A stretch of 35,884 bases of DNA from Candidatus Neomicrothrix parvicella RN1 (GTDB lineage: Bacteria > Actinomycetota > Acidimicrobiia > Acidimicrobiales > VFJN01): contig CAMDIH010000018.1 of assembly GCA_945898515.1 (NCBI GenBank), forward strand, positions 1-35,884, given 5' to 3'. The position numbers and the translations under genes are program-made. The notes beneath the pieces were generated by a model. That model did no database searches and was not told where the DNA came from. It worked only from the letters and a program-made list of their open reading frames with translations. This document shows, one piece after another, positions 9,783 through 16,504 of the stretch. Numbering within the stretch: the first letter of the stretch is position 1; the number at the start of each line of letters is the position of its first letter.

Positions 9783-10810
9783 GCCGACCAGCCTGCCTCA
9801 TCAAGCACGGCACCGATGGCCTCGCGGAGCCGGTCGAGACCGAAGTGGGCCCGAGCAAGGTCGTGGTTGTGGGTGTGGAGGGCCTCGTCGGGATGGCGCA
9901 GAAGGTGGTCGAGGCGGGCTGGATCATCGGGGGAGAACCAGCGGAATCCCAAGGCCCGGAGTTCCTCGGCCACCGGATACGCGCCCACCGCCACGAGGCG
10001 ATGATGGATGGCGGCCTCGATGGGAGGGTTGCCGAATCCTTCCCAGGTGGATGGGAAGGCCACCACATCGCTGGCGGCGTATGCGTCGGCCATCGACCCG
10101 GGCGAGGGTTGATGGATCACGCGGCACCGCGCCGTTTGCAAGGCGTGGCGCAGGGTGTTGTCGTAGCCGTCCTCGGCAGGGCCCAGCAACCAGTAGGTGG
10201 CGTCGAGGGCCTCGGTGAGCCGCAGGGCGGCGGGCACGTTTTTGCGCTCGATGGCTCGCACCGGATGCAGCACCACGCGCTCGTGTTCCCCTACCCCGAG
10301 GGCGGCGCGGGTAGCCGCTCGATCGCCGGGGGCTTCGTCCACATCGAAGCCGTTGTAGATGGTGGTGGCGGCGATGCCTCGCTGAGCCATCTCCTCCTGG
10401 GTGCGATGGTTGATGGTGACGTGACGCCACGCGGGGTCGGTGGGGGGTAGTTCCGTGATGTGTCGGAACTCGTTGCGCTGCCAGGGCGGATCATGGTGGT
10501 GCAAGAGGGTGGCTTTTCCTCGTCGCTGGGTGGCCACGAGGCGGGCGGCCGGTAAGTTGAGGGGAATGGTGCAGAGGTTTTCCACCACCACGAGGTCGGC
10601 GTCGGCCAGGGCGGCGGCGAGTTGTCTCGCATCGGGCTGGGCCGTCGCTCCCAACTCCAGGCCGGGTACAAGGTGGTCCACCGGGCCGTCGCCGGCCACG
10701 GTGGTCACGGTCCAACCGAGTTGGCCAAGTGCCGCCATCCAGGTCTCGGCCACCACGGAGACACCATCATGACGACCGAGTCGGAAACTCACCACGGCGG
10801 CAACAGGCAC
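9779..10810 (-). CDS. Family 4-like glycosyltransferase
   Basis: GT-B fold transferase of 343 aa, probably using a nucleotide-sugar. The first strand and glycine-rich turn (AAVVSFRLGRHDGVSVVAE) are in place, NGFDVDEAPGDR marks the interdomain region, LHPVRAIERKNVPAALRL the start of the C-terminal domain, and SDVVAFPSTWEGFGNPPIEAA holds the EGFGxPxxEA nucleotide-sugar motif. No membrane span. The GTG start has no Shine-Dalgarno but TAGCGT six bases upstream. Its first 42 bases overlap head-to-head with the glycoside hydrolase gene on the other strand. Making and breaking a small glycoside such as a glucosyl- or mannosylglycerate-type solute is a possible joint role, but acceptor and donor are not visible. 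Confidence 0.88.
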   Translation of the reverse strand: MPVAAVVSFRLGRHDGVSVVAETWMAALGQLGWTVTTVAGDGPVDHLVPGLELGATAQPDARQLAAALADADLVVVENLCTIPLNLPAARLVATQRRGKATLLHHHDPPWQRNEFRHITELPPTDPAWRHVTINHRTQEEMAQRGIAATTIYNGFDVDEAPGDRAATRAALGVGEHERVVLHPVRAIERKNVPAALRLTEALDATYWLLGPAEDGYDNTLRHALQTARCRVIHQPSPGSMADAYAASDVVAFPSTWEGFGNPPIEAAIHHRLVAVGAYPVAEELRALGFRWFSPDDPARLDHLLRHPDEALHTHNHDLARAHFGLDRLREAIGAVLDEAGWSA

Positions 10811-11968
10811 GAGGGCACGCTACCGACCGCGGTGGCGCTGACGGCCACCGCCCGGAGCATTCTCGACGCCGCCTGGCGTGACGACGGCGCCGGAGGCGGC
10901 TATTGCGTTCCCAACCCGCAGACCTACCCGTGGCAATGGCTCTGGGACAGTTGTTTTCATGCCGTGGCCTGGGCGCATCTTGGCGATCCACGGGCCGTGG
11001 CCGAGTTGAGCAGCGTGCTGGCGTGTCAGGATGACGACGGCTTCGTTCCGCACCTGCGGTACGGAACGGAGGCCAACCCTCATGCCGAGATCTGGGGGGG
11101 GCGAAACGTGTCGTCGATCACCCAGCCCCCGATGTACGGCCATGCGGCGCGGCTGCTGAGTGCTCGCGGCTTCGTGGTACCGAGCGACGTGCTTCGCCGG
11201 GCGGGCCTCGGGTTGGAGTTCTTGCTTCATCGACGGCGGCGCAGTCCGGCTGGTTTGGTGGAACTGTGTCATCCCTGGGAGTCGGGATGCGACGACAGTC
11301 CCCGCTGGGACGATGCCTTGGAGGGGGAGTGGACTGCCGCGCGCTGGTTCGACCGTAAGGGCGAACTGGTGGCCACGATCGAGCGCCTCGCCGGGGGGGC
11401 GCCGGTATATAACCCGGAGTTTGCGGTGGGGTCGGTGGGATTCTCGGCCTTGGTGGCTTGGAATGCGCTGGAGTTGGCGTCCTTGACGGGAGATGCGTCG
11501 TTACGGGCCGAGGCCGAGCGTCTGGTGGCAGCGGTGGATGGCCGTTGGGATCCGAGGCAGAGCACTTGGGTTGACGACGGTCCGACGGCCACCGGCTCGG
11601 GTCGAGTGCGCACCCTTGATGCACTGCTGCCGCTGCTGGTGTGCCCGCGCCCCAGTGCCTTCGATCAGCTGGTCGACCCGCGGGCATTCGGAGCCGCTTG
11701 TGGTCCCACGGGGGTGCACCGTGGCGAGTCGAGCTTCGCGGCGGATTGTTACTGGCGTGGCCCGGCGTGGCCGCACCTGGGTTATTTGCTGTGGCTGGCC
11801 GCCACGAGCGGGGGGCGGTCCGACGTGGCTCGATCGTTGGTGAGATCGATGACAACAGGAGCGGTTGCCTCCGGTTTTGCGGAGTACTGGGAGCCAGACA
11901 GCGGCGAGGCCTTGGGGGCCGTGCCCCAGTCCTGGACGGTCCTCATTATGTTGATGCAAGCACGGTAA
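10769..11968 (+). CDS. Glycoside hydrolase, GH63 / MGH1-like (mannosyl- or glucosylglycerate hydrolase type)
   Basis: Alpha/alpha-barrel glycosidase of 399 aa, without signal peptide, hence cytoplasmic. WLWDSCFHA at about 58-66, ESGCDDSPRWD at 171-181 (the ESGxDxSPRWD motif with the general-acid aspartate), YWRGPAWPHLGYLLW and FAEYWEPDSGEALG (general-base glutamate region) near the C-terminus match the GH63/MGH1-like family, which includes hydrolases of mannosylglycerate and glucosylglycerate. The ATG at 10769 has GGAG eight bases upstream but makes the 5' end overlap the divergent glycosyltransferase by 42 bases; a GTG near 10829 would avoid this, since the domain begins only around residue 22. 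The 3' end overlaps a convergent gene by 187 bases. Confidence 0.85.
   Translation: MTTESETHHGGNRHEGTLPTAVALTATARSILDAAWRDDGAGGGYCVPNPQTYPWQWLWDSCFHAVAWAHLGDPRAVAELSSVLACQDDDGFVPHLRYGTEANPHAEIWGGRNVSSITQPPMYGHAARLLSARGFVVPSDVLRRAGLGLEFLLHRRRRSPAGLVELCHPWESGCDDSPRWDDALEGEWTAARWFDRKGELVATIERLAGGAPVYNPEFAVGSVGFSALVAWNALELASLTGDASLRAEAERLVAAVDGRWDPRQSTWVDDGPTATGSGRVRTLDALLPLLVCPRPSAFDQLVDPRAFGAACGPTGVHRGESSFAADCYWRGPAWPHLGYLLWLAATSGGRSDVARSLVRSMTTGAVASGFAEYWEPDSGEALGAVPQSWTVLIMLMQAR
10817..10822 (-). promoter_or_regulatory. -10 element (TAGCGT) of a leaderless glycosyltransferase transcript
   Basis: TAnnnT hexamer six bases before the GTG at 10810. It lies inside the 5' part of the oppositely oriented glycoside hydrolase gene. 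Confidence 0.4.
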
Positions 11969-12552
11969 CTATCCCGTTCGGCCTGGGACCAGCGGCGGCG
12001 ACGGCGCCGGGTCAACTCACGGGTAGCTTCGGCGGCGCCGAGGATCACGATGAGGTCGCCGAAGGACAACACGTTCTGCGTGGGGCGGATGGGAACAACG
12101 GCGCCGAGGGCGCCGAAGGCGTCGCGTCGCGACTCGAGGTGCTGGGCACCGGCGAGGTCGGCCTCTTGGCCCGCCGTGGTACCGGTGGCCTGTTCCAGAG
12201 CGCTTTGGCGCACGGCCACGCCGTTGTTCAGAACTAGAGCGGTGAGGTTGAGCAGCAGACCGAGCCCCACGAGTACCGCGCCGGTGAGGTGCCGGTTGGC
12301 CATTGCCGCAGTAATGAACGCCGCGAAGGAGGCGGCCAGCGCCAGGGGGGCCAGGTTGGGGTTGAGTAGGAGCGAGAGGGCATAGAAGATCCCGCCGATG
12401 CCGAACACCCAGATGTGGTGCAACCTGGGTCGGGCAGTGTGCACCCCGGCCGGGGCGCGGCACACCCCGATGACACCCCCTAACGCGACGGCGGCGACCA
12501 GAATCAGCACAGGTTCACGGTACCGACGTCCTGGTGGGGGCTGGCGGACCAT
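11782..12552 (-). CDS. DUF5317-like multi-span membrane protein with a long antisense tail
   Basis: Up to 256 aa. About four to five hydrophobic spans are seen from residue 13 on (REPVLILVAAVALGGVIG, HIWVFGIGGIFYALSLLL, LAPLALAASFAAFITAAM, LTGAVLVGLGLLLNLTALVL), then NNGVAVRQSALEQA and PTQNVLSFGDLIVILGAA, which fit the DUF5317 family's NxG and SxGD signatures. Function unknown. The ATG at 12552 is chosen because the hydrophobic core begins 12 residues later and the preceding gene ends 27 bases upstream; no clear Shine-Dalgarno. The frame does not stop after the domain but runs on basic (RELTRRRRRRW) and then through 187 bases antisense to the glycoside hydrolase, adding 62 residues of unusual composition. 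Confidence 0.65.
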   Translation of the reverse strand: MVRQPPPGRRYREPVLILVAAVALGGVIGVCRAPAGVHTARPRLHHIWVFGIGGIFYALSLLLNPNLAPLALAASFAAFITAAMANRHLTGAVLVGLGLLLNLTALVLNNGVAVRQSALEQATGTTAGQEADLAGAQHLESRRDAFGALGAVVPIRPTQNVLSFGDLIVILGAAEATRELTRRRRRRWSQAERDSYRACINIMRTVQDWGTAPKASPLSGSQYSAKPEATAPVVIDLTNDRATSDRPPLVAASHSK

Positions 12553-12578
12553 CACCGAAGGATGGGGCGGGATGTCCT

Positions 12579-12980
12579 TCAGGGAGGCGGGGCTAGTGAT
12601 TTGGGAGCGAGCAGGAGCGCGGCTGTCTCGGGGGGGACGCAGACCACGATGCCGCGGATGATGGCGTCCCGCTGGGGGAGATCGATCTGGCCAAGAGGGC
12701 TGGGGCTTGCTGCGATGCCGGTCAGGGCGGGGCGTCCCACCACGGCCAGAAAGCTGCGGGCCACACATTCGGCCTGAAGGTCGCTGAGCGGCGTCTCGAG
12801 CCCGGTGGCTAGCTGCTTGGCAATGGCAATCGCTACATCGTCGACAGTGGTGGTTGTGGTGGTGGTGGCTGTGGTGGTGGCTGGAGCGGCGTCATGGGTC
12901 AGCACGAAGGCCCCGCCGCCGGCTACGGCGAGCAGCACCAGCGCGGCTGCCGCGACGGCGGCGGCCTTCATGATCCGCAT
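12579..12980 (-). CDS. Membrane-anchored or secreted small protein with two-cysteine helical domain
   Basis: A 133-aa protein: N-terminal span (about 5-25, AAAVAAAALVLLAVAGGGAFVL), a threonine-rich linker encoded by a GT-rich stretch (12844-12882 region), then a helical domain with two cysteines 41 residues apart (QAECVARSFLA ... GIVVCVPP). Family not recognised. The ATG at 12980 overlaps the stop of the preceding gene by one base (TAATG), indicating coupled translation. The two-cysteine pattern recurs in the next two genes upstream, so the three look like divergent relatives or parts of one envelope system. The cysteines may form a disulfide outside the membrane. Confidence 0.75.
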   Translation of the reverse strand: MRIMKAAAVAAAALVLLAVAGGGAFVLTHDAAPATTTATTTTTTTVDDVAIAIAKQLATGLETPLSDLQAECVARSFLAVVGRPALTGIAASPSPLGQIDLPQRDAIIRGIVVCVPPETAALLLAPKSLAPPP

Positions 12981-13576
12981 TAGGGGTTGGGAATGAGATT
13001 CCCGATGGAGATTCCGCAACTCTCGAAGTACTCGGTGGCCTGTTGGATGTTGAAGGGTGAGGTCGAGCTGTCACCTCGAAGGTCGAACGCCTCGAAGAGC
13101 TTGTCGCTGAGGCAATTCGCCTCCCGGGGCGAGATGTCGAAGTTCTGCGTGAGGGTCTCCGCGAATTGACGGCGAAAATCTTCGGGGAGTGCCTCATCGA
13201 TCAACTCATCGATCGACTCATCGATCGACTCATCGATCATTCCACCGAGTCGGTCCCTGACCGGTTCATCTGGCGCCGTGGTGGTGGTGGTGGCTGCGTC
13301 GTCACCCCCGTTTACGTTGGACGCCACGAGGGCCACGACGACCGCCACCACAATGAGGGCGAGGATGCCACCGATGAGGACGCCCTTGTTCTTTTTCCCT
13401 CCGCCCGGTTGATCGGACGTTGGTTCCGGCGTCGAGGGGGCCGCCTCGGTGTAGGGATCGGTGGCCACCACTCCGGCATCGGAAACATTCTCGCTCCAAG
13501 CGATGCCGTCCCAATATCGGTGCTCGTGACGACCGGTGGGGTCGGGCTGCCAGCCCGCTGGGGTTTGTTCGCTCAT
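12980..13576 (-). CDS. DUF2510-domain membrane protein with extracytoplasmic two-cysteine domain
   Basis: 198 aa. Residues 6-27 (AGWQPDPTGRHEHRYWDGIAW) are the DUF2510 motif found at the cytoplasmic end of many actinobacterial membrane proteins. A single span follows at about 73-93 (GVLIGGILALIVVAVVVALVA), then a threonine-rich linker, an acidic run built from a 12-base tandem repeat (DESI units), and a helical domain with two cysteines 31 residues apart (REANCLSDKLFEAF ... FESCGIS). The ATG at 13576 has GGAGG five bases upstream; the frame upstream is only antisense to the lipoprotein's repeats. Coupled to the gene that follows. Function unknown; a signal-sensing or anchoring role is possible. 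Confidence 0.8.
   Translation of the reverse strand: MSEQTPAGWQPDPTGRHEHRYWDGIAWSENVSDAGVVATDPYTEAAPSTPEPTSDQPGGGKKNKGVLIGGILALIVVAVVVALVASNVNGGDDAATTTTTAPDEPVRDRLGGMIDESIDESIDELIDEALPEDFRRQFAETLTQNFDISPREANCLSDKLFEAFDLRGDSSTSPFNIQQATEYFESCGISIGNLIPNP
13193..13240. repeat. Four 12-base tandem repeats (ctcatcgatcga type)
   Basis: Units at 13193, 13205, 13217 and 13229, the inner two identical and the outer two differing by one base each. They are in frame and encode the acidic IDES-IDES-IDEL-IDEA run of the DUF2510 protein on the minus strand. Such in-frame repeats can change number without breaking the gene. Confidence 0.9.
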
Positions 13577-13613
13577 GCTGCCTCCGTTGATCGGGGGATC
13601 GGCTTCCAAACGG

Positions 13614-14006
13614 CTAGTTGCCGTTGTCGCTGCCGTCGTCGCTGTCCATGTCGCTGTCCATGTCGCTGTCCATGTCGCTGCCGTCGTTTGTTTCGGCAGG
13701 CGCACCATCAAGGTTGCATTCTTCGACAGCGCGGGTGGTGGCAGCCAGCAGATCATCTTCGATCTCGGCCGGGGGCGCATCGGCATTGAGGTCGAGGTCT
13801 GCCATCTCCTCGAGTCCTACCTCGTCAATCAGGATCTTGGCGAAACAGTCGCCTTGCTCCTCGGTACCCCCATCTTCTTGGAAGGCAGCTGACAGTTCCT
13901 CTTGCAACGCCGCCTCGTCCGGTTCGTCGCCACCTCCTCCGCAGGCCGCCAGAGTGAAGAGAAGGGAGCCTGCTACGGCTGTAGTTATGAGGGAGAACCG
14001 GGACAT
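13614..14006 (-). CDS. Secreted lipoprotein with two-cysteine helical domain
   Basis: 130 aa with a lipoprotein signal: short basic N-terminus, hydrophobic core (SLITTAVAGSLLFTL) and lipobox LAAC with the lipidated cysteine at about 22. The mature part is acidic. A helical domain has two cysteines 42 residues apart (QGDCFAKILIDEVG ... AVEECNL). The tail is an acidic Asp/Ser/Met run encoded by a 12-base tandem repeat. The ATG at 14006 has a weak AAGG about eight bases or more upstream; a possible -10 (TACAGT, minus strand, 14048-14043) lies further up. First gene of the four-gene envelope operon. Function unknown. Confidence 0.85.
   Translation of the reverse strand: MSRFSLITTAVAGSLLFTLAACGGGGDEPDEAALQEELSAAFQEDGGTEEQGDCFAKILIDEVGLEEMADLDLNADAPPAEIEDDLLAATTRAVEECNLDGAPAETNDGSDMDSDMDSDMDSDDGSDNGN
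13638..13680. repeat. Three and a half 12-base tandem repeats (gtcgctgtccat)
   Basis: Identical units at 13638, 13650 and 13662, plus a partial fourth. In frame on the minus strand they encode Asp-Ser-Asp-Met repeats at the lipoprotein's C-terminus. The adjacent gene also carries a 12-base acidic repeat of unrelated sequence. Confidence 0.9.
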
Positions 14007-14103
14007 GGAAGACCGCCTTGGGTGAGGGATGAATCAATGCAAACTGTAGCCCCAAATGTGGGCGGCTAGTGGGAACTCAGCCCGGCCCGGCGGCGCGAGG
14101 AGA

Positions 14104-14109
14104 TAGGTT
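14104..14109 (+). promoter_or_regulatory. -10 element (TAGGTT) of a leaderless crotonase transcript
   Basis: TAnnnT hexamer six bases before the GTG at 14116. A GAGGAG at 14098-14103 is too far (12 bases) to be a normal ribosome site. The 14007-14115 gap must also hold the promoter of the divergent lipoprotein gene. Confidence 0.42.
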
Positions 14110-14115
14110 CTCGGG

Positions 14116-14844
14116 GTGATCCACCTTGATGATGGCGGCTTAGTTGCGTTGCTGACCATCGACCGTGTCGAGCGCCGTAACGCCCTCGATCATGCGGCCT
14201 TGGAGCAACTCCGCGATGCTCAACGCCGCAGTGTCAACGCCCGGGTGCTCGTGCTCACCGGGGCCGGAGGCCACTTCTGCGCCGGGGCGGATCTGCAGGT
14301 GGTGGAGGATGACTCCTTTAGGACGTTGTTGCGGGAGGTGCTTGCGGTGTTCCGGGATGATCCGCGTCCGGTGGTGGCGGCGGTAGACGGCGCTGCTCTC
14401 GGGGCCGGTACCCAACTAGCCATTGCCTGCGATCTTCGGGTGGCTACGACAGCGGCTCACTTTGGTGTCCCCGCCGCCAAACTCGGGCTGATGGTCGACC
14501 ACTGGACGATTCAGCGGCTGGCGTTGTTGGCGGGCGCCGGTCCGGCTCGCGCCATGCTTCTCGGTGCCGACACCTACGGTGGCCAAGAAGCGTTGCAACT
14601 GGGACTGGTGCAGCGCATGGGATCACTAGACGACGCTCTGCGGTGGGCTCACGAGTTGGCGGCGCTGGCCCCCCTCACATTGGCGGCGATGAAGTTGGGT
14701 CTGAATCGCCTTGAGATGCCATTTGGCCACCTCGAGGATCCGGCCACTGAGGCAGCCTGGTCCGCGGCGTGGGGCAGCCGCGATCTGCAGGAGGGGATCG
14801 CCGCCTTCAGGGAGAAACGCCCGCCGGTGTTCCGCGGTCGCTGA
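14116..14844 (+). CDS. Enoyl-CoA hydratase/isomerase family protein lacking the usual glutamates
   Basis: Complete crotonase of 242 aa. N-terminal RVERRNALDH, oxyanion-hole FCAGADLQVVE, second oxyanion segment ALGAGTQLAIACDL and C-terminal helices ending in EGIAAFREKRPPVF are all in place. The two catalytic glutamates of enoyl-CoA hydratase are replaced: GAGTQL has Gln and FGVPAAKLGL has Ala. It is therefore more likely an isomerase, a different crotonase enzyme or a non-hydratase acyl-CoA binder. GTG start, probably leaderless. Stands alone on the plus strand, with the sortase gene convergent only three bases downstream. Confidence 0.88.
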   Translation: MIHLDDGGLVALLTIDRVERRNALDHAALEQLRDAQRRSVNARVLVLTGAGGHFCAGADLQVVEDDSFRTLLREVLAVFRDDPRPVVAAVDGAALGAGTQLAIACDLRVATTAAHFGVPAAKLGLMVDHWTIQRLALLAGAGPARAMLLGADTYGGQEALQLGLVQRMGSLDDALRWAHELAALAPLTLAAMKLGLNRLEMPFGHLEDPATEAAWSAAWGSRDLQEGIAAFREKRPPVFRGR

Positions 14845-14847
14845 GGG

Positions 14848-15750
14848 TTAGAAGCTCGACGGCAACAGCCGGCTGAACTCCTCGAAGAAGAAGAAGACTG
14901 CGATCAAGAAGAACGGCAGTCCGATCCCGTAGGCGATCCAGGGCCGCCAGTGACGGGCCAGGATCCAGGCCACCAGCCAGATGTCCAAGGCCATCAGGCC
15001 GAGCAGGACCGCGGGTAGGATCGACCCGCCTTCGCCGTCGATACTGTCCAGGTCGGCTGGCACCGAGGTGGTGTCAAGACCGAGGCGGGGAGGAAGGGCG
15101 GTGGTCTCGGGGGCGAGTTTGGCCACCACCACGATGCGTTGGCGGGCGCTGTATTTCGGATGGCAGGCGGTGAGGGTGAGGCGGTTGTCGCCGAAGTCTC
15201 GGAGCACCTCTACCTGTGAGGGCGACACGATCTGGTTGCCGTTCCCATCGCCCTCTTCGTCGCTCACGAAGTAGCGGAATTGCCCCTGCGGCGTCGTGAT
15301 CACGATCTCGTCGCCGGGGACGAGTTCGTCGATGCGGTTGAAGGGCGCCCCGTAGGTGGTGCGGTGTCCCGCGATGGCAGAGTTGCCCGTCTGGCCCGGC
15401 AGGGGTGACGCGGGATAGAGGCCCGGGCCCTTTTTGAGGTCGGAGAGCGACACCCCCTCAACCACGATGTTATCCACCCCAATCTTTTGGATCTCGATCT
15501 TGGCGGTCGGTTCGCCGGGAGCAGCCGGTTTCGTCGGCGGAGCCGTCGGGGGGGAAGCCGGGTCGGGAGGGACAGTGGTGGTGCTGGCGGCGGTGTCGAG
15601 GATGGTGGCGAAGTCTTGTTGTAGTTCGTCCTGCGCCTGCGCCGTTTGGATACTCGTGCCCCAGAGTTGGTAGGCCACGAACAGCAGGATGAGGACCCCG
15701 GCGCTGATGCAGATTCGCCCGAAGGCACCGAGAAACCTGGCCAATCGCAT
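14848..15750 (-). CDS. Class E sortase with two extra C-terminal membrane spans
   Basis: Transpeptidase that attaches proteins to the cell wall. 300 aa: N-terminal membrane anchor at about 12-29, a Pro/Thr-rich linker (about 55-80), then the sortase barrel with His129 (AGHRTTYGAPF), catalytic Cys196 (TLTACHPKYS) and Arg205 (SARQR). TLTxC with a following HP is typical of class E enzymes in high-GC Gram-positives. After the barrel come two further spans (about 244-266 and 271-290), an addition seen in some actinobacterial sortases. No LPxTG/LAxTG substrate gene is in the window. No Shine-Dalgarno; TAGATT lies seven bases before the ATG. Divergent from ccmA. Confidence 0.9.
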   Translation of the reverse strand: MRLARFLGAFGRICISAGVLILLFVAYQLWGTSIQTAQAQDELQQDFATILDTAASTTTVPPDPASPPTAPPTKPAAPGEPTAKIEIQKIGVDNIVVEGVSLSDLKKGPGLYPASPLPGQTGNSAIAGHRTTYGAPFNRIDELVPGDEIVITTPQGQFRYFVSDEEGDGNGNQIVSPSQVEVLRDFGDNRLTLTACHPKYSARQRIVVVAKLAPETTALPPRLGLDTTSVPADLDSIDGEGGSILPAVLLGLMALDIWLVAWILARHWRPWIAYGIGLPFFLIAVFFFFEEFSRLLPSSF

Positions 15751-15757
15751 GGAAACG

Positions 15758-15763
15758 AATCTA
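15758..15763 (-). promoter_or_regulatory. -10 element (TAGATT) of a leaderless sortase transcript
   Basis: TAnnnT hexamer seven bases before the ATG at 15750 on the minus strand, without ribosome site. Confidence 0.45.
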
Positions 15764-15781
15764 GTGGTAACCCTGGCTGTA

Positions 15782-15811
15782 TTGGTGGCGCCCTTGAGCC
15801 GTCCGTAGGGT
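15782..15811 (+). promoter_or_regulatory. Candidate promoter of the ccm operon
   Basis: TTGGTG (15782-15787) and TAGGGT (15806-15811) are 18 bases apart. A start near 15818-15820 would leave only a few bases before the ccmA ATG at 15824, so the GAAGG seen there may lie mostly outside the message. It is the only clear candidate before this nine-gene operon. Confidence 0.4.
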
Positions 15812-15823
15812 GAAGGCATCCCG

Positions 15824-16504
15824 ATGGAATCCGTCATCCACCTGCGTGGCGCCGTGACGGTCCTGGGCCGCTTCCCCGCTCTGGCCGGGATCGACCTGGA
15901 GGTTGCGGCTGGAGAAATCGTGTTGCTGCGCGGCTCGAATGGGGCCGGCAAGACCACCGTGCTGCGTCTCTGCGCCGGGTTGTTGCCGGTCACTCGAGGT
16001 GAGGCCATCGTGCTCGGTCACGATCTAGCGGACCGCCGGGGGGGCCGGGATCTGCGCCGCCGGGTGGGTCTACTCGGTCATGCCACCGGCCTCTACGACG
16101 AGCTGACCGTGACGGACAACGTGCGGTTCTGGGGCCGGGCGGCGGACGCGGCGGCGGGGGACATTGATGCCGCACTAGTGGCGTGTGGGCTCGTCGGGGC
16201 TCTCGCTGATCGACCGGTGGCCCGTTTGTCGGCTGGGCAACGGCGGCGCACCGCGCTGGCCTGTCTGGTGAGTCGGCGCCCGGAACTGTGGTTGCTCGAT
16301 GAACCCCACGCCGGGCTGGATCAAGACGGTCGCGACCTCCTTGATGGTCTGGTGGGCAGCGCCGTGGCCTCAGGAGCCACGGTGGTCTTGTCGTCCCACG
16401 AATTGGAGCGGGCGGAGGCGCTGGCCGACCGGGTAGTGACGATTGTCGCCGGCACCACCGACGTCTCGGTAGCCGCGGGAGAGGAGTCCTTCCTTGTTCC
16501 GTGA
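15824..16504 (+). CDS. ccmA: Cytochrome c maturation ABC ATPase CcmA
   Basis: ATPase of the CcmABCD complex, which releases haem-loaded CcmE for cytochrome c assembly. 226 aa with Walker A GSNGAGKTT, signature LSAGQRRR, Walker B LWLLDEPHAGLD and switch His in LSSHE. The LSAGQRRR and the short length fit CcmA. First gene of the operon ccmABCDEFGHI; its end overlaps ccmB. GAAGG lies seven bases before the ATG. Confidence 0.92.
   Translation: MESVIHLRGAVTVLGRFPALAGIDLEVAAGEIVLLRGSNGAGKTTVLRLCAGLLPVTRGEAIVLGHDLADRRGGRDLRRRVGLLGHATGLYDELTVTDNVRFWGRAADAAAGDIDAALVACGLVGALADRPVARLSAGQRRRTALACLVSRRPELWLLDEPHAGLDQDGRDLLDGLVGSAVASGATVVLSSHELERAEALADRVVTIVAGTTDVSVAAGEESFLVP

Noticed and set aside
11118-11855. 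245-codon minus-strand frame within the glycoside hydrolase
   Set aside because: Pro/Arg-rich shadow translation opposite a well-conserved gene.
12844-12882. GT-rich repeated stretch as a regulatory or recombination site
   Set aside because: It encodes a threonine-rich linker of the secreted protein; simple codon repetition explains it.
13193-13240. Short regular repeats as a CRISPR array
   Set aside because: Units are 12 bases, contiguous without spacers, in frame inside a coding region, and no cas gene is present.
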